Part shown: in pieces, positions 34,585 through 42,789 of the stretch
Layout of the letters: each line of letters starts with the position of its first letter
How positions within the stretch are numbered: the first letter of the stretch is position 1
NCBI RefSeq assembly: GCF_023156385.1
Contig: NZ_JAKZAK010000002.1
Span: forward strand, 62,001 to 126,000
DNA from: Marinobacter xestospongiae
GTDB taxonomy: Bacteria; Pseudomonadota; Gammaproteobacteria; Pseudomonadales; Oleiphilaceae
Length of the DNA stretch: 64,000 nt
Reading direction: 5' to 3'
Made by a program: the position numbers and the translations under genes
The notes under the pieces: model-generated
What the model saw: only the letters and a program-made list of their open reading frames with translations
What the model was told of the DNA's origin: nothing
Database searches by the model: none

Positions 34585-34966
34585 TCAGGTCAATGCCTGG
34601 CTGGAGCACATCCCGCCAGGCCTGTTCCAGACTGCGATCGTACTCGGGATCGTGTTTGGCGACGGTCTTCATCAGGGAATCAAGCCAGAGCACATACCAT
34701 TCGGCCGGGATGTTGTAGCCATGGCGGTTGTGAGACTCACCGAGGGCGCGAAGCTTGCGATCCGACATGCCGCGAGCAAACAGTACCAGCTGCATGATGC
34801 CGTTACGCAGCAGATGGCGCTGGGCCGGCATGTCGGTATTGGCAAATCGCTCCTTGATTGCCGGTGAGCTGGCCATGAAGTGGGTGTAGAAATCGACGAA
34901 GAACTGCTCGTCCTTGCAGCAACGTCCGTAGCTCTGGAATACCAGATCCGCCAATGGTCCGCCCAT
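34568..34966 (-). CDS. Single-domain globin
   Basis: About 132 residues with a globin fold: LADLVFQSYGRCCKDEQFFVDFYTHFMASSPAIKERF, then LGESHNRHGYNIPAEWYVLWLDSLMKTVAKHDPEYDRSLEQAWRDVL. The His in SHNRHG fits the proximal histidine on helix F. It may bind O2 or NO, or act in nitrosative detoxification, but has no reductase domain. I chose ATG 34966 because GAGG is 8 nt upstream; the frame extends 20 codons further. It converges on the MFS gene and overlaps its end. Confidence 0.8.
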   Translation of the reverse strand: MGGPLADLVFQSYGRCCKDEQFFVDFYTHFMASSPAIKERFANTDMPAQRHLLRNGIMQLVLFARGMSDRKLRALGESHNRHGYNIPAEWYVLWLDSLMKTVAKHDPEYDRSLEQAWRDVLQPGIDLISEAY

Positions 34967-35206
34967 TTGTATGTCCTCACGGTAGCAATGGGCACCTGCC
35001 GCCACAACGCCGAAGGCCCCGACCAATCGCGTGACGGTCAGGTGAATGCAGCCTTATACAGTGGGGGGAGATGCCAGGGTTAACAGAAACGAGCGAGGAT
35101 TGTCCAGATGTTGCAAGATTATTTCAATGCGTAATATTGGTCATTCCGGTAAGCTGCCAAAGCGTGGTAAGTGACCGTTAAAACAATGATTCAGGGGAGA
35201 TTGGTG

Positions 35207-36340
35207 ATGTTCTGGCTGATACTGGCAGCCCTGGTTCTGTTGGCACTGCTGACCCGGTTCTGGCTCAGCGGCAGCAACCACAGCCACCTGGATGCACCGC
35301 TCCCGGACTGCCCGCCGGCCACACCGGATGAAGCGCAACGCAGTGTGCTGGAGCGACTGGCCGAGTTCAATCGGATGGAGCGCAACCTGCCGTTCCGGCA
35401 AAGGGTTGAAGCCATGCGCCAGATGCTCGACCAATTGGGCGATGGCAAAACCTTCAAGGCCCACTTTCGGCCACTGGTGACCTGTGATGCCCACGGCCAT
35501 AGCCTGGACGGCGAGTGGGTCATGGCCGACGGCGCAGATCCCGACCGCCGTCTGCTGTATGTCCACGGCGGAGCCTGGATGGCCGGCAGCGCTTACAGCC
35601 ACCGCACCATCACCTCCCGGCTATCTGAGTTGACCGGGATGGCGGTATTCGCGGTGAACTATCGACTGTTTCCTGAACACCGTTTTCATCAGGGTCTGGC
35701 GGACTGCCAGCAGGCCTACCGCTGGCTCCTCACCAACGGCCCCCACGGCCCCGCGCCCCTGACGTCGATGGTCATCGCCGGAGACTCTGCCGGCGGTAGC
35801 CACACCCTGGCCCTGCTGGCCTGGGCGCGGGATCACCGACTCCGCCCGGCCGACGCGGCCGTTGCGCTGTGTCCGTCCACTGATCTGTCTTTCACTTCGC
35901 CCTCTCTACGCGCGAATCTGGCCTCGGACCCAATGCTGGGACCGGCTTTCGGCGCTTTGACCCGGGTACCGCGGCCGCTGTTGTACTGGGGGCTGTGGCT
36001 GCTGGCACGAGTGCGCCCGGCAGACCCCGCCGTCTCCCCTCTGCAGGACTCGCTCGCCAATCTGCCCCCAACCCTGATTCAGGTCAGCGAGACCGAGATG
36101 CTGCTGGATAATGCCCGCCGCTATGCCCGAAAGGCCGAGCGCGCCGGTTCCCCGATCGAACTGCAGACCTGGCCTCATATGGTGCACGTGTGGCATTTCT
36201 TTACCCCGGAACTGCCGCAGGCCGAAGAGGCGTTCCGAAACATCGCCAGCTTTCTGGCCAGCACCGTTCCTGCCAGCCCAGGTACCAAGAACAGCGCATC
36301 CCTTGCGGATACGAGCAGGCCAAGCGGCGCTATACTGTAA
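35207..36340 (+). CDS. Alpha/beta hydrolase, hormone-sensitive-lipase-like esterase
   Basis: About 377 residues. An N-terminal membrane anchor (FWLILAALVLLALLTRFWL) is followed by the HSL-family fold: oxyanion motif HGGAWMAGSAYSHRT, the DYR-type NYRLFPEHRF, and the nucleophile MVIAGDSAGGSH. Late His in MVHVWHFF probably completes the triad. It is a membrane-anchored esterase for short- or medium-chain esters. I start at ATG 35207, where GGGGAG is 7 nt upstream, instead of the earlier GTG. Substrate unknown; no operon partner. Confidence 0.88.
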   Translation: MFWLILAALVLLALLTRFWLSGSNHSHLDAPLPDCPPATPDEAQRSVLERLAEFNRMERNLPFRQRVEAMRQMLDQLGDGKTFKAHFRPLVTCDAHGHSLDGEWVMADGADPDRRLLYVHGGAWMAGSAYSHRTITSRLSELTGMAVFAVNYRLFPEHRFHQGLADCQQAYRWLLTNGPHGPAPLTSMVIAGDSAGGSHTLALLAWARDHRLRPADAAVALCPSTDLSFTSPSLRANLASDPMLGPAFGALTRVPRPLLYWGLWLLARVRPADPAVSPLQDSLANLPPTLIQVSETEMLLDNARRYARKAERAGSPIELQTWPHMVHVWHFFTPELPQAEEAFRNIASFLASTVPASPGTKNSASLADTSRPSGAIL

Positions 36341-36447
36341 TCTGGACCACCGGTAAGGCCGGCCTACCCAGCGTCCTACGAGCGAAGTAACACGGCCACC
36401 GGCACCGACAGGGAGAGTCAAACCCACCCCGAAAGGAGGGACGAGCC

Positions 36448-36903
36448 ATGATCAGCGAACGGCTGCAACGCTTCCTCGACGACCATCCGGTGAAATTCCG
36501 CACCGAACTGCACCCGTCCACCGCCGATGCCATGCGCACCGCCGAGGTGACCCATGTGCCGGGACGGGAGTTCGCCAAATCCGTGATCTTCAAGACCCAC
36601 GGCAAAGTCGGCATGGCGGTATTGCCCGCAACGGACCATGTGCACCTGCTGGAACTCGGCCGGGCCCTGGGCTCCGATGACATCAGCCTTGCCTCCGAAG
36701 ACGAACTGCGGAATGCCTTTCCGGACTGTGACGTAGGTACCATGCCACCCTTTGGCAACCTGTATGGTATGGAAACCTTCGTCAGCGAGCATCTACGGGA
36801 AGATGACACCATCACCTTCAATGCCGGCAGTCACGACGAAGTCATGCAGATGACCTATCAGGATTATGAGCGCCTGGTACGGCCTCACGTCGTGCATTTC
36901 TAG
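36448..36903 (+). CDS. YbaK/EbsC family aminoacyl-tRNA deacylase-like protein
   Basis: A 151-residue protein with YbaK/ProX-type features: REFAKSVIFKTHGKVGMAVLPATDHV near residues 45-70, then ALGSDDISLASEDELRNAFPDCDVGTMPPFG. The conserved Lys in AKSV and the GTMPPFG loop are typical. The family hydrolyses mischarged tRNAs such as Cys- or Ala-tRNA(Pro). It is short and lacks a synthetase fusion. GGAGGG precedes the ATG. It is followed by a degenerate 13-14 bp minirepeat and a hairpin terminator. Confidence 0.87.
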   Translation: MISERLQRFLDDHPVKFRTELHPSTADAMRTAEVTHVPGREFAKSVIFKTHGKVGMAVLPATDHVHLLELGRALGSDDISLASEDELRNAFPDCDVGTMPPFGNLYGMETFVSEHLREDDTITFNAGSHDEVMQMTYQDYERLVRPHVVHF

Positions 36904-36943
36904 CGGTGCGTTTCAAGCAATGCGCTTCTGCTAGTGCGTTAAA
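36903..36943. repeat. Degenerate 13-14 bp minirepeat after ybaK-like gene
   Basis: Three diverged units follow the stop: GCGGTGCGTTTCAA (36903), GCAATGCGCTTCT (36917) and GCTAGTGCGTTAAA (36930). The consensus is roughly GCNRTGCGYTT. It resembles the gene-end tandem repeat at 3183 in placement, though not in sequence. Confidence 0.4.
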
Positions 36944-36950
36944 AAGTACG

Positions 36951-36979
36951 GGCCACACCGACACACGGTGTGGCCTTTC
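36951..36979 (+). terminator. Hairpin terminator between ybaK-like and DUF1428 genes
   Basis: GGCCACACCG (36951-36960) and CGGTGTGGCC (36966-36975) pair perfectly with a 5-nt loop, then TTTCT. The two flanking genes converge, so it probably serves the plus strand and perhaps both. Confidence 0.75.
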
Positions 36980-36984
36980 TCAAC

Positions 36985-37329
36985 CTACAGATCCAGCAAC
37001 ATATCGAAGCCGCCATAGATCAGGCGCTTGCCGTCGAAAGGCATCTCCCCCTGTAGGCGGGGATCGGTCATTACCTTATCCATACCGCGGTTACGGGCCT
37101 CCTTCGAAGGCCAGGTAATCCACGAGAAGCACACCGTTTCATGAGGCTCGCATTTCACCGCCATGGGGAATGAGGTCAACTTACCCTCGGGCACATCGTC
37201 TCCCCAGCATTCCACCAGTCTGGTGGCGCCGTGCTCCTTGAACACCGTCGCAGCCAGCCGGGCGTGCTCCAGGTATTCCTCCTTGCGTGCCGTTGGAACA
37301 GCGGCAACGAATCCATCAACGTAGCTCAT
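36985..37329 (-). CDS. DUF1428 family protein (dimeric alpha-beta barrel)
   Basis: A 114-residue protein with the DUF1428 signature: YVDGFVAAVPTARKEEYLEHARLAATVFKEHGATRLVECWGDDVPEG, then FSWITWPSKEARNRG and MPFDGKRLIYGGFDML. The fold is a ferredoxin-like dimeric barrel. Function is unknown. GGAG precedes the ATG. It is a single gene converging on the ybaK-like gene. Confidence 0.88.
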   Translation of the reverse strand: MSYVDGFVAAVPTARKEEYLEHARLAATVFKEHGATRLVECWGDDVPEGKLTSFPMAVKCEPHETVCFSWITWPSKEARNRGMDKVMTDPRLQGEMPFDGKRLIYGGFDMLLDL

Positions 37330-37570
37330 ATCAATCTCCTTGATGATCAGACGCTCTCAGGCTGAACCCACCTGCTTATGCAGAATCAGCTCCAGCCCTC
37401 ACACCCTTGTCGAATGGTGAGCACAGAAATCGACACCTGGTCAATGCCAACGACAAACTGAGAACCACCGCCTACGACACCCTGTCACGTTTTTGCTACC
37501 TTTTCGAGGTAGTTTGGCTTTTATCCTAAGCCAGATGGCTCCAGTCACAACAACAATCAGGAGTTTCCCC

Positions 37571-38551
37571 ATGAAACAGCACCTCATCGCCTTCACCACC
37601 TGCGGGCTGCTGGTCGCCGGAGCACCAGCACTGGCCGACAGCTGCCCGGACTATACCGCGCCCCTCTCTGCCCCGGCACTGGAACTGCCGGACCGCGAAG
37701 GCTTTCGCCACTTTGGCAATACCCTGCTGTCGGGCATCTACCGCCCACAGCACATGATCCACGACGCCATTGTGGCCGCCGGCAACGACGCCACGCTGAT
37801 TGGCAAGTTTGATTATGACCCGGTCCTGCACAGAGACCTGGAAGACGAAAACATCCGTGTCTACCTGTATGGCGGTGATATGACGGATTGGCAGTACCTC
37901 GGCCGCTATCGCACCGACTCTGATGGCAAAATCTACGTGCCGGTCAATAAGGCGGTGGGAGAGTACCGGGTGAGAATGGTGGTGGAAGGCGACCTGACCA
38001 CCGTCGATGGCTACCTGAGCGTCGTCGACCCCGGGCGCCAGGCCGTGTTGTTTGACATCGACGGCACACTGACCCTCAACGACTTTGAGGCCTACGCTGA
38101 CTATGTCGGCATCAAGACCGCGCAGACCCATGCCTATGCCCCGGAGACCGTCGAAGCCTACCGCGACAAAGGCTACCAGATCCTGTACCTGACGGCGCGT
38201 CCCTACTGGGTCACCAGTGACGCCCGCCCCTGGTTCGACCACTATGACCTGTTACCCTGGCACTATCACTCCAACCCTTACGGTGACGGGCCGATACCGC
38301 CCAACACCCTGTCGTTCAAGACGGACTACGTCCGCTATCTGAAAGACACAGTTGGCCTGGACATCATTCGCGCTTACGGCAACGCCGATACCGACATTTC
38401 TGCCTATGCCGCTGCCGGTATCGCCAAAACAGACACCTGGATCATCGGCAGACACGCTGGCGAGGACGGCACCCAGGCCATTGGCGACGACTACAGCTAT
38501 CACTTCAGCACGGTGGTTGCGAACACCCCCGAGGCTGCCTGCCGTCGGTAG
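37571..38551 (+). CDS. Secreted HAD-superfamily phosphatase, lipin/LNS2-like
   Basis: About 326 residues. ATG 37571 has AGGAG about 8 nt upstream, and the product starts with a signal peptide (HLIAFTTCGLLVAGAPALA). An N-terminal beta-rich domain (IRVYLYGGDMTDWQYLGRY) is followed by a HAD domain with motif I LFDIDGTLTLND (nucleophile DxDGT), motif II ILYLTARPYW, and IIRAYGNADTDISAYAAAG. This layout resembles lipin/Smp2 (LNS2) proteins, whose eukaryotic members act on phosphatidic acid. A periplasmic bacterial version suggests lipid or phosphoester hydrolysis; the substrate is inferred only. Confidence 0.82.
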   Translation: MKQHLIAFTTCGLLVAGAPALADSCPDYTAPLSAPALELPDREGFRHFGNTLLSGIYRPQHMIHDAIVAAGNDATLIGKFDYDPVLHRDLEDENIRVYLYGGDMTDWQYLGRYRTDSDGKIYVPVNKAVGEYRVRMVVEGDLTTVDGYLSVVDPGRQAVLFDIDGTLTLNDFEAYADYVGIKTAQTHAYAPETVEAYRDKGYQILYLTARPYWVTSDARPWFDHYDLLPWHYHSNPYGDGPIPPNTLSFKTDYVRYLKDTVGLDIIRAYGNADTDISAYAAAGIAKTDTWIIGRHAGEDGTQAIGDDYSYHFSTVVANTPEAACRR

Positions 38552-38578
38552 CCCCTGACCGCGCCCACCACCACAAAA

Positions 38579-38606
38579 AAAGCGAGCGGGATGGCCCGCT
38601 CGCTTT
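38579..38606. terminator. Bidirectional terminator after the HAD phosphatase gene
   Basis: AAAGCGAGCGGG (38579-38590) pairs with CCCGCTCGCTTT (38595-38606), loop ATGG, with an A-run before and TTTCT after. It lies between convergent genes. Confidence 0.85.
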
Positions 38607-38645
38607 CTGTACTAACGGCTGGTTATGCCCACAGCCAGGTCAGAC

Positions 38646-39923
38646 TCAGGAAGCCTCTGAGGACCTGTCGCCAGTCTCCCCTGCATCTGCATCGCCACTG
38701 TCGGCATCACTGCCAGGCTCAGTACCGGCGGCATCGGTGCCGGTCGATTGCAGACGCTGCAGGATCTGGTTGAAGAAGTCGCCCATGTAGTCCTGGCTCG
38801 CGGGCTCTTCATCGCCCCGGGACAGCTGGCGCAGGTCGTCCATCATCCGGGTCATCAGGCTACCCAGGGTGTCGGTGTCCAAGCCGTTGTTCAGGGCATC
38901 CTGACCCAGCTGCCGGATCGACTGGGCCAGATCCCCCAGCGGTCTGAGCTGCGTTGAAGGTGAGTTCTGCTGAGCCACAGACTCGTAGGTGGATGCCCGC
39001 ACCGTGCGGGTGGAGGACAGATTAAGGCTGAAACTGGCCAGCTCTTCGCCACCGATTCCCAGAGACTGGGCAGCCTCAAACGCGCCCTGTACATCGCCAT
39101 CAAAGAAGCGGCTGGAGACAGACTGAACATCCTCGAACAGCTCCGTCAACGCCTGGCGCTCACCTTCATCCAGCTCACCTTCCACCGAAAACTCATAGCG
39201 GCCGGAGAACAGGCTGACCGCCGTTGATGAGGAGGCACTGCCATTCTCTCCCTGAACGGATGAGGTTCGGGCACCGGCGTAGGCCCGTTCGTTCATTGAG
39301 ACCGTAACGATGTCGCCGTCCTGAGTCCGCACCTCAAACTGCAGGGCATTTCGGGATGAAGCCTCCACCTGTGTCATGGAGGACCGTTCCACCGCACCGG
39401 GGGCGGAGGGCTCCTGATTACCCAGGAAACGGGCCTCAAGGTCGTCCAGGCCCTCCTGAATACGGCCGAAGCTGTCGTCGATATCGGCAGCCAGGGTGTC
39501 GTTCATCATTCCCAACGCCTTGATCTGCTCGCGGGCTTCACCGAATCCCTTCTCGATTCCGGCGCGGGCCTGCTCCAGCAGATTCGCCAGACGTTCCTGG
39601 TCGGCGCCACTGTCCGCCTCCTGCTGCAGCCGGGCCTGAACGAAGCCAAGCATGCGAGAAGCAACATCGGCAGCGCTGGGCGGTTCAAACGCAGGCACGT
39701 CGGTTCTTGCGGCCCCCTTTTCGGGGTTGCCAAGCACCTGCTGCATTTGCTGGTCAAGCCGGGTTTTCAGTACGTTAATGGCGTCCTGGGGAGTGCGTAC
39801 CTGGGATGACGAGGTGTCCGTCATTACCCGTGGCGCCGGTGTACTGGCCTGCCGGCGGGCGGACGTATCAACATTGAAACGGTTGGGGGTATCCGTCCCC
39901 GGGCCGGTGATGGGAAAAGCCAT
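38646..39923 (-). CDS. DUF5610-like uncharacterised protein
   Basis: A 425-residue protein with no signal peptide or membrane helix. The N-terminal half has coiled-coil-like helices (LARLRQ-type, with INVLKTRLDQQMQQVLGNPE). The C-terminal half has the segment ELFEDVQSVSSRFFDGDVQGAFEAAQSLGIGGEELASFSLNLSS, which I associate with DUF5610. The end is acidic and low in complexity. Function is unknown. GGAGG precedes the ATG. Its stop is followed by the TCAGAGGCTTCC version of the recurrent motif. Confidence 0.68.
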   Translation of the reverse strand: MAFPITGPGTDTPNRFNVDTSARRQASTPAPRVMTDTSSSQVRTPQDAINVLKTRLDQQMQQVLGNPEKGAARTDVPAFEPPSAADVASRMLGFVQARLQQEADSGADQERLANLLEQARAGIEKGFGEAREQIKALGMMNDTLAADIDDSFGRIQEGLDDLEARFLGNQEPSAPGAVERSSMTQVEASSRNALQFEVRTQDGDIVTVSMNERAYAGARTSSVQGENGSASSSTAVSLFSGRYEFSVEGELDEGERQALTELFEDVQSVSSRFFDGDVQGAFEAAQSLGIGGEELASFSLNLSSTRTVRASTYESVAQQNSPSTQLRPLGDLAQSIRQLGQDALNNGLDTDTLGSLMTRMMDDLRQLSRGDEEPASQDYMGDFFNQILQRLQSTGTDAAGTEPGSDADSGDADAGETGDRSSEAS

Positions 39924-40070
39924 GCGATAAACCTCCTGCCTGGGCCGGAATCCGGTTCCGGCGACCTTGTGGGCAGGTTATCGGCGGTTTGGCAAAAGTC
40001 TTTAGGAACGAATTGCGCTAATAGGCACCGGTGTTCCAGCGGGTCGGCTTAAGGAGCTCCGGATCAGGAT

Positions 40071-40409
40071 CTATTCTAGATCAATACGCCGGATCGCCTG
40101 ACGCAGGAAGGCCGCCCTGGACTGGAATCTAGCCTTATCCTCGGGGTTACGGGTGGCCGCAAGCTGGCTTTCCACGCCCTGAAGCTCCAGGGCAAGCCAG
40201 CCCCGAATCATCACGTAATGTCGGGAATCCAGGCCGTAACGAACCACCGTTTGCAGGGCCGCAGGATCAGCCGGGTGGGCGATCGCCTCATCCACCGCCT
40301 GGACCATGGCCCCAATACGGCGCTGTTCCTGCCAGCTTTGGCACCCGCTCAGCAAACCCACCATCAACACCACCAGGGCAATCGTCCGCTTTACCGCTCG
40401 CATTCTCAT
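40071..40409 (-). CDS. Small lipoprotein, coupled to the kinase gene
   Basis: About 112 residues. A lipoprotein signal peptide (TIALVVLMVGLLSGCQSW) has the lipobox LSGC, and the mature part is helical (AVDEAIAHPADPAALQTVVRYGLDSRHY). ATG 40409 overlaps the kinase stop by 4 bp (ATGA), which argues for this start and for translational coupling. No domain is recognised. It probably sits in the outer or inner membrane lipid layer. Confidence 0.72.
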   Translation of the reverse strand: MRMRAVKRTIALVVLMVGLLSGCQSWQEQRRIGAMVQAVDEAIAHPADPAALQTVVRYGLDSRHYVMIRGWLALELQGVESQLAATRNPEDKARFQSRAAFLRQAIRRIDLE

Positions 40410-40948
40410 GATGTTCGCCACTTCTCCGGCAACCCCGCCACGATGGCCTCACAGACCTCATGCTGGCTGCGACCATCGCTGACAATGGTCAGATCGGCGT
40501 AACGCCGGTACAGGTGATTGCGCTCATCCAGCAACGCCTCGAGCGATTGCCCGGGCGGTTTCGAGATCCCTCGCAGACTGAAGTCGCCCAGGCGCTGACG
40601 CAAGGTCGGCAGGGCGACCTCCAGAAACACCACCACCCCCATGGCACCCAGGTGGGCCATGGCTCGCTCGCTGTACACCGCACTGCCACCGGTCGAGATC
40701 ACCCGCTGACTGCCACAGACCTGGCACAATACCCGTTCCTCAATCCGCCGCAGCGCCTGGTAGCCCTCCGTGTCGACAATGGCCTGAAGCGTACGCCCTT
40801 CGGCCTGCTGGATCAGCAGGTCCGTGTCGACAAACCCCAGAGCCAGGGACTTGGCCAACAGCACACCCACGGTGCTTTTGCCGCTTCCGGGCATGCCTAC
40901 CAGTATCAGATTGTCTCTTTGTTGCACCGCCACTCCATTCCCATTCAC
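40406..40948 (-). CDS. Shikimate kinase-like protein (divergent)
   Basis: A 180-residue kinase fold. Walker A GMPGSGKSTVG and the DTD shikimate-site motif (LGFVDTDLLIQQ) are intact. YQALRRIEERVL matches the region of the shikimate-binding Arg. The glycine triplet is altered (STGGSAVY instead of TGGGAV), and the RPLL-type loop is diverged (LRGISKPPG). A true AroK usually lies next to aroB, which is absent here; this could be a second isoform or a related kinase. It starts at GTG 40948 with GAGG upstream. It is coupled to a lipoprotein gene, which is unusual. Confidence 0.75.
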   Translation of the reverse strand: MNGNGVAVQQRDNLILVGMPGSGKSTVGVLLAKSLALGFVDTDLLIQQAEGRTLQAIVDTEGYQALRRIEERVLCQVCGSQRVISTGGSAVYSERAMAHLGAMGVVVFLEVALPTLRQRLGDFSLRGISKPPGQSLEALLDERNHLYRRYADLTIVSDGRSQHEVCEAIVAGLPEKWRTS

Positions 40949-41070
40949 TATACTGGAGCCTCGACTCGAGGCAGTTCGAGTCTACCATAGCCCCAAAAGC
41001 CCGCGTCCACGGTGATTGGAACGAGTTCCGGCGGAAAGCAGGTATAGGCAACCATGAAAGGGAGAAGCCA

Positions 41071-41292
41071 ATGCGTCAAAGACTCAAATCCAGCCTGCTG
41101 TTGTGCACACTGGCACTGAGCACAGCAGGCTGTTCATCAAAACTGGCCTACGAGGAGATCCAGCGAAACCAGACACAGGCCTGCCCAACCCTGCCGAAGG
41201 ACGCTTACGAACAGTGTATGCAGTCCCACAACCGGTCCTACGAGGAATACCGGCGTGAACGGGAAGAGCTGCTGGACGAATCGGCCGAGTGA
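41071..41292 (+). CDS. Small lipoprotein
   Basis: A 73-residue protein with a lipoprotein signal (SSLLLCTLALSTAGCSSKL; lipobox STAGC). The mature part has Cys residues in ACPTLPKDAYEQCMQSHNRSY and ends in charged residues. GGGAGAAG precedes the ATG. It converges on the iron-dependent alcohol dehydrogenase gene, 4 bp away. No family recognised. Confidence 0.78.
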   Translation: MRQRLKSSLLLCTLALSTAGCSSKLAYEEIQRNQTQACPTLPKDAYEQCMQSHNRSYEEYRREREELLDESAE

Positions 41293-41296
41293 CGCG

Positions 41297-42454
41297 CTAC
41301 CACAACGCCCGGTACAGGCTGACGATCTCTTCTGCTGTGGGCACCCGCGGGTTGTTACCGGGCGAGCCGGATTGCAGGGCCTGTTCCGCCATGGTCGCCA
41401 TGATGTCAAAGAACGCGTCGCGTTCGATGCCAAACGCCGCCGGGGTAGGCACTTCCAGATCCTTGTTCAGTGACTTCAGTTCCGCCAACAGCTTGTCATT
41501 GGCAGCGGCTGTTCCATCCTCCACCTCTGCGACACCGATGGCCCGGGCGCAGTCAGCGTAACGGGTCTCCGCCGCCGGGATCGAGAATTCCGTGACGGTG
41601 GGTAACAGCATCGCATTGGACAAACCATGGGGCACATGGAACGCCGCACCGATGGGGCGGCTCATACCGTGAACCAGGGCCACCGAGGCGTTGGAGAAAG
41701 CAATACCCGCCAGTGTTGATCCCAGCATCATGGCTTCACGGGCCTCCCGATCACTGCCATCACGATACACCCGCCGCAGGTTAGGGCCGATCAGGCGCAT
41801 TGCCGCCAGCGCCTGCTGATCGCTGTAGGGGCTGGCCTTACGACTGACGTAGGCCTCGATCGCGTGGGTCAGGGCATCAATACCGGTATCAGCGGTAGTT
41901 CGGGCCGGCAGACTGAGGGTCAGGGTAAAATCCACCAGTGCAGCCACCGGCATGAACCCCAGGCCTACGCAGAGCATTTTCTCGTCGGTATCGTCATCGG
42001 TAATGATGGTAAACCGGGTCGCTTCAGAGCCGGTACCAGCGGTGGTGGGAATAGCGATCAAAGGCAACCCGGCCTCATTCACCTGACGTGGGAAGCGGTA
42101 GTCCCGCATCTCGCCACCATGGCAGCCGAGAATGCCAATGGCTTTGGCGCTATCGATCGGGCTGCCTCCGCCAAGGGCGACCAGACAATCGAACTCGCCC
42201 TGCCGCACCCGCTCAACGCCGGCCTGAATGGAACTGACGGTCGGCTCCGGCACCGTATCGGCAAATACTTCGACAGGGAACTGCTGTTGCTCGAGCAACT
42301 GACGAATCTGGTCCACATACCCCAGCTTGACCATCATCGGGTCGGTGATGATCAACGGCCTGTTGCAACCCAGGCTGGCCAGAACCTCGGGCAACTGGGC
42401 AGCGGCTTCCGCTCCAACCTGCATCAGGCGGGGCAGGATAACTTGCGTAGACAT
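41297..42454 (-). CDS. Iron-containing alcohol dehydrogenase
   Basis: A 385-residue type III alcohol dehydrogenase using NAD(P) and Fe(II) or Zn. The NAD-binding GGGSPIDSAKAIG and the metal-site DALTHAIEAYVS, HGMSRPIGAAFHVPHGLSNAML are intact. It oxidises or reduces small alcohols and aldehydes. The gene is single; the upstream 300 bp contain the nested inverted-repeat element, so its promoter lies close to that element. Confidence 0.93.
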   Translation of the reverse strand: MSTQVILPRLMQVGAEAAAQLPEVLASLGCNRPLIITDPMMVKLGYVDQIRQLLEQQQFPVEVFADTVPEPTVSSIQAGVERVRQGEFDCLVALGGGSPIDSAKAIGILGCHGGEMRDYRFPRQVNEAGLPLIAIPTTAGTGSEATRFTIITDDDTDEKMLCVGLGFMPVAALVDFTLTLSLPARTTADTGIDALTHAIEAYVSRKASPYSDQQALAAMRLIGPNLRRVYRDGSDREAREAMMLGSTLAGIAFSNASVALVHGMSRPIGAAFHVPHGLSNAMLLPTVTEFSIPAAETRYADCARAIGVAEVEDGTAAANDKLLAELKSLNKDLEVPTPAAFGIERDAFFDIMATMAEQALQSGSPGNNPRVPTAEEIVSLYRALW

Positions 42455-42756
42455 GGTGGTGACTCCCGGTGATTGTTGTTGTCGGGTTACCCACCGGCGG
42501 GCATCAATGACTGACCCCCGCCGCTGGTGTCCCGTGCGGTTAATTCGCTGACCTACTGCGCCGTTCTGGGGCTCTTGGCCAAGGCGCCAGTGCGCAGGTG
42601 TGGTGGTTCCACATCAAGCGCTGGCAACACCGACCCAGAGCCCCAGAATGGCACCCTTTGGGAGCCACTGAAAATGTTGATAGCCGCGTTGCGCTAACTC
42701 GATATGGAGCCACCATATCTTCATTACCGCGCCTTGCTCTCAACATTTTCAGTGGT
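42455..42756. other. 302-bp intergenic region filled by nested inverted repeats
   Basis: Apart from the dehydrogenase leader at the left end, the region is almost wholly inverted repeats; no convincing gene is present. Short frames here mirror the palindromes. Confidence 0.7.
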
Positions 42757-42789
42757 TCAGTAGGCCAGCGAATTAACCACACGGGACAC
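42527..42789. repeat. 263-bp nested inverted-repeat element (MITE-like)
   Basis: Outer arms 42527-42558 and 42758-42789 (32 nt) match in inverse orientation with two mismatches. Inside are a 15-bp arm pair (42560-42574 with 42638-42652, one mismatch) and a perfect 16-bp pair (42665-42680 with 42740-42755). The right outer arm supplies the last codons and stop of the solute-binding protein gene. The left arm on the plus strand reads like a diverged copy of that protein end. Confidence 0.75.

Noticed and set aside
42527..42789. Integron attC site
   Set aside because: The nested repeats lack the conserved RYYYAAC and GTTRRRY ends and no integrase gene is near.
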